The position numbers and the translations under genes were made by a program. Shown piece by piece: positions 31,622-36,356 of a stretch of DNA of 36,356 nt. The notes under the pieces are model-generated. The model ran no database searches and had not been told where the DNA came from. It saw only the letters and a list, made by a program, of their open reading frames with translations. The DNA is taken from positions 1 to 36,356 of the forward strand of contig JAAYGD010000005.1 in NCBI GenBank assembly GCA_012727915.1, given 5' to 3'. How positions within the stretch are numbered: position 1 is the stretch's first letter; each line of letters starts with the position of its first letter. Source of the DNA: Mycoplasmatota bacterium (lineage in GTDB: Bacteria > Bacillota_I > Bacilli_A > RF39 > UBA660).

Positions 31622-32623
31622 CTATAACTTTAATACCTTTTCAAAATCTGGTAAAACTCCAACTCCACCTTTTCTATGTGGTGGCAATTGATATATATCA
31701 TGTCCTGGATATTCATTAGCTTCTATTAATAATACACCTTTATTACTAATTGCAACATCAAATCCAACCATTCCTATTTCTTTAACTTCATAAGAAGCAT
31801 CAATTGCATTTTTTTTTACTTCTTCCCAATTAGGAATTTGAAATCCTTTAATCTTAGTATTTGTTGTTGGATGTTTTTCAAATAATTCTCCAGACTTGCT
31901 TAATGCTGGGTAATTAATTTTTCCAGTTTTAACATCTACTGGAACCACCATTCCACCACTATTGAAATTATCTACAAATTTTCCACTTGCACCAATTCTT
32001 AAATACGCTACAACAACCTCTGCTTTTTCTTTATAATTAATAGTAACAACTCTAATAGTATTTATTGCATCTGGATTTAATTTTGACATACTATCATTTT
32101 GAATTACTAACTCTTCTAATACATATAATTTCTTAGAAACTAAATAATCATATAATTCCTTTGATTCATATTTTGATATTTTTATTTTTTCAATACCTTT
32201 TCCACAAGAGCCATCAATTGGTTTGCATATTATATATTCTTTATTTTTAATAAATTTTTTAAACTCATCATAATTGTCATTTAAATATAACCAATCTCTT
32301 TTTATATATTTATTAAATCTTTTATTAAATTCATTTTTATTTTTAAATATATGATAATAGTTTGGGTTATTTAAAAATCTTATATATTTATCGTTTTTTC
32401 CTCTTGTCATAATAGTTTTTCTATCTTTTTTTGATATATTGTAGAATTCAAATAAATAATAATCTCTATATCCAGCTTGATATTTAAAGCCACACCAAAT
32501 AATATCAAAAAACAATTTTATTGTATTTATATTAGTCTTTTTATTAATGTCTTTAATAGTATTAAAAAAATAACTAAAATCCATATTAATAATTCTTTTT
32601 AATAAATATTTGATCTTTTTCAT
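31622..32623 (-). CDS. ATP-grasp enzyme, sugar-transfer-associated type (ATPgrasp_ST-like)
   Basis: 333 aa. After an N-terminal helical part (1 to about 110) comes an ATP-grasp fold: YIICKPIDGSCGKGIEKI (nucleotide-binding loop, about residues 129-146), YVLEELVIQND, NTIRVVTIN, a flexible GASGKFVDNFNSGG loop, and VGFDVAISNKGVLLIEANEYPG with the metal-binding D..E.N set. This matches the PF14397 sugar-transfer-associated ATP-grasp group found near cell-surface polysaccharide genes. Such enzymes ligate a carboxylate to an amine or thiol; substrate unknown. ATGA overlap with the upstream P-loop kinase gene. Confidence 0.87.
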   Translation of the reverse strand: MKKIKYLLKRIINMDFSYFFNTIKDINKKTNINTIKLFFDIIWCGFKYQAGYRDYYLFEFYNISKKDRKTIMTRGKNDKYIRFLNNPNYYHIFKNKNEFNKRFNKYIKRDWLYLNDNYDEFKKFIKNKEYIICKPIDGSCGKGIEKIKISKYESKELYDYLVSKKLYVLEELVIQNDSMSKLNPDAINTIRVVTINYKEKAEVVVAYLRIGASGKFVDNFNSGGMVVPVDVKTGKINYPALSKSGELFEKHPTTNTKIKGFQIPNWEEVKKNAIDASYEVKEIGMVGFDVAISNKGVLLIEANEYPGHDIYQLPPHRKGGVGVLPDFEKVLKL

Positions 32624-33168
32624 AATTCACCTATGCTATTTAATATTTCAGTTATATTATTTTTTAATTCTTCAATTGTTCCATTATTATATATTATATA
32701 ATCATAATCAGTATAATTATCTAATGCTATTTCAGTATAATTGTTTTTTTGATCATTAGTTAATCCATTATCATTTATACTATTTATTCTAATAGTAAAA
32801 ACCTTTTCATAATTATTTTTTATATTTATTAATTCATCCTTTATTCTCGCATCTGTTATTACAAAAGCATCAAAATAATTACTCAAAATATCAATATCTT
32901 CTTTCATTCTATTTGTAAAAAATAAAGGTTTATTAAATTTATTTCTTATGTCAGTTCCTAAAGATTGTAATAAATCTCGTGGTTTAGTTTCTTCAAGTCC
33001 GTCCCAACCAAAATAATCTTTAGCATACATTTTTATATATTTAGCATATTGAAGCTTAGTAACCTTATATTTTTTTGATTCTAAAAATTTTACAATTATA
33101 TCTCCTGTAACATCTTTTCCGGATCTTGCTTTACCAGATAATATGAATATTAATGGAGATTTATTCAT
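32620..33168 (-). CDS. P-loop kinase, deoxynucleoside-monophosphate-kinase-like
   Basis: 182 aa. Walker A at residues 11-19, SGKARSGKD, then KPRDLLQSLGTDIRNK and a Walker B-like VITDARIKDE, the set seen in phage T4 gp1-type dNMP kinases and related bacterial proteins. It probably phosphorylates a nucleotide, but substrate cannot be decided; dephospho-CoA kinase-like folds are the main alternative. It overlaps the AI-2E gene by 8 nt and the ATP-grasp gene by 4 nt. No other phage-like gene is nearby, so this is a resident gene, not a prophage remnant. Confidence 0.78.
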   Translation of the reverse strand: MNKSPLIFILSGKARSGKDVTGDIIVKFLESKKYKVTKLQYAKYIKMYAKDYFGWDGLEETKPRDLLQSLGTDIRNKFNKPLFFTNRMKEDIDILSNYFDAFVITDARIKDELINIKNNYEKVFTIRINSINDNGLTNDQKNNYTEIALDNYTDYDYIIYNNGTIEELKNNITEILNSIGEL

Positions 33169-34306
33169 TAAATATCCCCTTCTTTATTTTATATTTTTTT
33201 AATACAAATAAATAAATTACTTTTAATGCTGCTGCAAGAGGAGCCGCAATTAATACTCCTAACATTCCAAATAAATAACCAAATATTAACATGCTTACTA
33301 AAATAGTAGTTGGACTTAGTTTCATAGTTTTACTCATAATTAATGGATTTATAATATTACCTTCAATTAATTGTATTATTCCCATTACAATTATAACTAA
33401 TAAACCTATAGCAGAACTTTGAGTAAATCCAACTATTGCAGCTGGTATAATTCCTAAATAAGGTCCAATATAAGGAATAACATTTAATATAGCGGCAATA
33501 AGCGCAAATAATAATGGAGCTTTTAATCCAATTATAGATAATACAATCGCAGCACATATAAATACAATTCCTGATGAAAACACCATACCTTTAACAAAAC
33601 CAAACAAAGAAGTATTTATATCAGTAGTTAATTCAGTATATTCTTCTTTATATTTTTTTGGAATCATAGAATTAATTTTAGCTTTAACCTTATCATAATC
33701 ATATAATAAGTAAAATCCCATTAATAAGCCTAAAGTAAACGTTCCAAAAGCAGAAAACATACTATTAATCATATTTAAAACTTTATCAGGCAAAGTTGTA
33801 GTAAGACTTTTTGCAATGTTTTGAATCGATAATATTATATCAGCTTTAGTAGTTTCAAAATTAACATACTCATTAGATTTTAATCCATTAAACAAATTAT
33901 TAAACCAAACACCCACTTCATCAAATATTCCGGGAATAGCTTTAATAAGCTCATTAATTTGATCCATTATAATAGGAATAAAAGATGTTATTGAAAGTCC
34001 AATAATTACTAATATCAATCCATATAATATTGCGCTTCCCCATAATCTTTTTATTTTTTTCTTTTCCAACCACATAACAACTGGATCTAATAACCAAGCC
34101 ATTACTAATCCAATAAATAAAGGAGTCAAAGCTTTTAATAGATTTAATAAAAACTTAATGATTCCCCACTCTTTACCAATAATAGTAGCGGCATAAACAA
34201 TCAATATTATTATTAAAACATATATTATTTTTAATATTTTTCCGCCTAATCCAATCACATTATTTAAATCATTATAATTAATTTTCTTATTATCTTTTTC
34301 TTTCAT
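33161..34306 (-). CDS. AI-2E family transporter
   Basis: 381 aa from the corrected start, with about eight membrane helices in the usual pattern: two or three N-terminal helices, a soluble segment (about residues 140-195), then a long hydrophobic C-terminal half. Family blocks: GLVMAWLLDPVVMWLEKKKIKR, NVIPYIGPYLGIIPAAIVG, and EGNIINPLIMSKTMKLSP. Family members export or exchange small molecules or ions; despite the name few move AI-2. The ORF-track start is a GTG; TAGGAG before the ATG at 34304-34306 (MKEKDNKK) fixes the start. First gene of the AI-2E, kinase, ATP-grasp, prepilin operon. Confidence 0.93.
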   Translation of the reverse strand: MKEKDNKKINYNDLNNVIGLGGKILKIIYVLIIILIVYAATIIGKEWGIIKFLLNLLKALTPLFIGLVMAWLLDPVVMWLEKKKIKRLWGSAILYGLILVIIGLSITSFIPIIMDQINELIKAIPGIFDEVGVWFNNLFNGLKSNEYVNFETTKADIILSIQNIAKSLTTTLPDKVLNMINSMFSAFGTFTLGLLMGFYLLYDYDKVKAKINSMIPKKYKEEYTELTTDINTSLFGFVKGMVFSSGIVFICAAIVLSIIGLKAPLLFALIAAILNVIPYIGPYLGIIPAAIVGFTQSSAIGLLVIIVMGIIQLIEGNIINPLIMSKTMKLSPTTILVSMLIFGYLFGMLGVLIAAPLAAALKVIYLFVLKKYKIKKGIFNE

Positions 34307-34322
34307 ATACACTCCTATAAAA

Positions 34323-34351
34323 ATTATACAACATATTTATGAAAATAACAA
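34323..34351 (-). promoter_or_regulatory. Promoter of the AI-2E operon
   Basis: TTGTTA, 17-base spacer, TATAAT on the minus strand; the -35 merges with the T run of the thrS terminator. Confidence 0.65.
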
Positions 34352-34383
34352 AAAAGAAATATTATTTTTTATTTAATATTTCT
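34349..34383 (-). terminator. thrS terminator
   Basis: AGAAATATTA, loop of 9, TAATATTTCT then TTTTT on the minus strand; it contains the thrS stop codon. Confidence 0.8.
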
Positions 34384-36095
34384 TCTTTTATCATAAGTAT
34401 AAAATCATCTATCTTAATATTTACAGTTTCATTACTATTATATTTTCTATAACTAATTGTACTACTGTTTAACTCATTATCTCCAATAATTAAACTATAA
34501 GGTATTTTCTTAGTTTGAGATTCTCTCATTTTATATCCTAATTTTTCTTCTCTAGAATCCATTTCAACTCTTAATCCATTATCTTTTAACATACTAAATA
34601 AATTATTTGAGTATTCTAAATGATATTCATTATTAACTGGTATTACATTAATTTGAATTGGAGTTAACCATAAAGGGAAAGCCCCTGCATAATGTTCTAT
34701 TAATATACCCATAAATCTTTCAATAGAACCAAAGATTGTTCTATGTAACATAACAGGTCTCTTCTTAGAACCATCTTTATCTATATAAGTAATATCAAAT
34801 CTTTCGGGCAAATTCGCATCCAATTGAATAGTACCACATTGCCATACTCTTCCTAATGAATCTCTAATATGAAAATCCAATTTAGGGCCATAGAATGCTC
34901 CATCTCCAGGATTTAATTTATATTCTTTTCCAGCTTTTTTACATGCATTAGCTAAAGCTTTTTCAGATTTATCCCAAGACTCTATTGTACCTATATATTT
35001 TTCTTCTGGTCTAGTAGATAATTCTATATGATAAGTTAATCCAAATACTTTATACATTCTATCTACAAAATGAATTAATCTTACTACTTCATCTTCTATT
35101 TGATCTTCTGTCATATATAAGTGAGCATCATCCTGAGTAAATGTTCTCACTCTAAATAAACCATTTAATGCTCCGCTTGCTTCATGTCTATGAACCAATC
35201 CTAATTCACCAATCCTTAAAGGTAAATCCTTATAAGAATGCAATGAATTTTTATATACCAATATTCCTCCAGGACAATTCATTGGTTTAATAGCAAATTC
35301 TCTTTCATCTATTTCAGATGTATACATATTTTCTCTATAATTAATCCAATGACCAGATACTTCCCACAAATCTCTATTTAACATTATAGGAGTCTTTATA
35401 AAGCTATATCCTTCTTTTGTATGTTCATCATACCAATAATTTTCTAATATATTTCTTATAGTCATTCCATTTGGTAAAAAGAATGGAAATCCAGGACCAT
35501 ATTCACTCATCATAAATATGTCTAATTCTTTTCCTAATTTTTTGTGATCTCTTCTCTTAGCTTCTTCTAATAATTCTAAATAGTTATTTAATTTATCTTC
35601 AGTATCAAAACATATTCCATATATTCTTTGAAGCATTTTATTATTAGAATCACCTTTCCAATAAGCTCCACTTACTTTTAATAATTTGAAATATTTTAAT
35701 TCTTTAACAGTATCTACATGTGGACCTCTACACAAATCAGTAAACTCTCCTTGAGTATAGCAACTTATTATAGTACCTTCCTCCATATTTCCAATTAAAT
35801 CAAGTTTATATGGATCATTTTTAAATTTATCTATAGCTTCATCTCTAGATAATTCTTCTCTATATATTCTTTTACCATCTTTAGAAATCTTTTTCATTTC
35901 TCTTTCAATCGATTCTAAATCTTCTTCTTTTATTACTACATCTCCTAAATCAATATCATAATAAAAACCTTCTTCTATTACTGGGCCTACCCAAAATAAA
36001 GCATTTGGATATAATCTTTTTACTGCATTTGCAAGCAAATGAGCACAACTATGATTCAACACATTCAATCTTTCATCTTCCTTAATATTTATCAT
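34362..36095 (-). CDS. thrS: Threonyl-tRNA synthetase lacking the N-terminal TGS domain
   Basis: 577 aa against about 640 for most bacterial ThrRS. The editing (N2) domain starts at once, with HxxxH as HSCAH at residues 15-19 and the DLCRGPHVD block near 140; the class II core follows: MNCPGGILVYK (zinc Cys), GLVHRHEASGALNGLFRVR (motif 2), FTQDDAHLY, and VMLHRTIFGSIERFMGILIEH (motif 3). The anticodon-binding domain ends the protein. What is missing is the ~60-residue TGS (N1) domain. AGGAGG precedes the ATG and upstream sequence is the T-box leader, so the short N-terminus is real. Controlled by a Thr T-box. Confidence 0.97.
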   Translation of the reverse strand: MINIKEDERLNVLNHSCAHLLANAVKRLYPNALFWVGPVIEEGFYYDIDLGDVVIKEEDLESIEREMKKISKDGKRIYREELSRDEAIDKFKNDPYKLDLIGNMEEGTIISCYTQGEFTDLCRGPHVDTVKELKYFKLLKVSGAYWKGDSNNKMLQRIYGICFDTEDKLNNYLELLEEAKRRDHKKLGKELDIFMMSEYGPGFPFFLPNGMTIRNILENYWYDEHTKEGYSFIKTPIMLNRDLWEVSGHWINYRENMYTSEIDEREFAIKPMNCPGGILVYKNSLHSYKDLPLRIGELGLVHRHEASGALNGLFRVRTFTQDDAHLYMTEDQIEDEVVRLIHFVDRMYKVFGLTYHIELSTRPEEKYIGTIESWDKSEKALANACKKAGKEYKLNPGDGAFYGPKLDFHIRDSLGRVWQCGTIQLDANLPERFDITYIDKDGSKKRPVMLHRTIFGSIERFMGILIEHYAGAFPLWLTPIQINVIPVNNEYHLEYSNNLFSMLKDNGLRVEMDSREEKLGYKMRESQTKKIPYSLIIGDNELNSSTISYRKYNSNETVNIKIDDFILMIKEEILNKK

Positions 36096-36112
36096 AAATC
36101 CTCCTATATAAA

Positions 36113-36298
36113 TAAAAAGAATGGTTAAGGAGTGCTAAGCACGGTACCATCCTTTATTTAACTCTAATATTATAACGTAATAAACGGGAACATTCCAACT
36201 AGAAAGTGGTAATCATTATATTATTATATTAGTTTTCACCAAACACTAACTCTCTACAATAATCATATAATAATATTGTCTCTCATCTCTGTTTTTCA
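36113..36298 (-). promoter_or_regulatory. Threonine T-box leader of thrS
   Basis: Minus strand has a variant T-box AAGGATGGTACCGTG, a distal loop GGTGAA preceded by AGAGAG, and specifier ACC (Thr) followed by A before CTTTC, which pairs with upstream GAGAG. A terminator-type hairpin GTGC-TTA-GCAC nested in AAGGA/TCCTT precedes a T-rich run (CTTTTTATTT). Uncharged tRNA-Thr should allow readthrough into thrS. Confidence 0.9.
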
Positions 36299-36306
36299 AT
36301 AGATTA

Positions 36307-36335
36307 AATATACTATTAATTGATATAATTGTCAA
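36307..36335 (-). promoter_or_regulatory. thrS promoter
   Basis: TTGACA, 17-base spacer, TATATT on the minus strand, just upstream of the T-box leader. Confidence 0.85.
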
Positions 36336-36356
36336 TAACTATTGTTTAGTCCATGT

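Noticed and set aside
32620-33168. Prophage remnant suggested by the phage-type dNMP kinase resemblance
   Set aside because: No other phage gene, integrase or att-like repeat nearby; the gene overlaps normal operon partners on both sides.

Overview
The window is a gene-dense, very AT-rich stretch (roughly a quarter G+C by eye) of what looks like a low-GC Gram-positive chromosome. Supporting content includes EzrA, RNase Y, T-box leaders on tyrS and thrS, attenuated leaders on infC and rpsD, YtxG/YtxH-type proteins, a CvfD/YugI-type S1 protein and strong AGGAGG Shine-Dalgarno sites. TGA is a genuine stop (the ATGA junctions at 3468 and 32620) and Trp is TGG, so this is not a code-4 mycoplasma. 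AT richness, a ThrRS without its TGS domain and many unrecognised small proteins point to a deep-branching Bacilli lineage (RF39, Erysipelotrichales or Acholeplasma-like); that placement is inference. No phage, transposon or CRISPR array is seen.

Layout. (a) 1-5087 minus: operon of an unknown helical protein, a large membrane-anchored FG-GAP/propeller surface protein and an ABC ATPase cut by the window edge. (b) 5164-7842 minus: DUF3048 lipoprotein-like protein, DUF368/PopT undecaprenyl-phosphate transporter, and an RsgI-like anti-sigma ectodomain gene split by an in-frame TAA. (c) 7948-8652 minus: eight CCA-encoding tRNA genes behind a consensus promoter. (d) 8718-12983: S1 protein, divergent pgpA, rny, a 40-aa membrane peptide, and infC-rpmI-rplT with an L20-type attenuator, a probable AUA start on infC and an unusual Lys-rich tail on L20. 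(e) 12988-20615 minus: cdsA, rseP, two unknown proteins, fmt, lspA, RluA-family pseudouridine synthase, FAD protein and rhomboid, an envelope and lipoprotein processing run. (f) 20661-26837: unknown divergent pair, RNHCP protein, tyrS with T-box, ezrA, and rpsD with a structured leader. (g) 26898-29740 minus: lipoprotein, SepF-like-start acidic protein, YtxG-like and YtxH-like proteins, trmB. (h) 29803-31245 plus: a natural fusion of YtqA-type radical SAM (MnmL) and YtqB-type methyltransferase (MnmM). (i) 31254-34306 minus: AI-2E permease, dNMP-kinase-like P-loop protein, ATP-grasp enzyme and orphan prepilin. (j) 34362-36335 minus: thrS with a Thr T-box.

How it fits together. Translation dominates: tRNAs, ribosomal proteins, IF3, two aminoacyl-tRNA synthetases, Fmt (which charges the initiator tRNA found here), TrmB, and the MnmL-MnmM fusion whose likely substrates, tRNA-Lys(UUU) and tRNA-Gln(UUG), are in the same window. 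The second theme is the envelope: CdsA and PgpA in phospholipid synthesis, PopT-type lipid-carrier recycling, LspA and RseP in lipoprotein and regulated proteolysis, EzrA in division. The strongest leads are the MnmL-MnmM fusion, the nonsense-split RsgI-like gene, the surface propeller/ABC operon, and the acidic SepF-like-start protein in the YtxG/YtxH operon.
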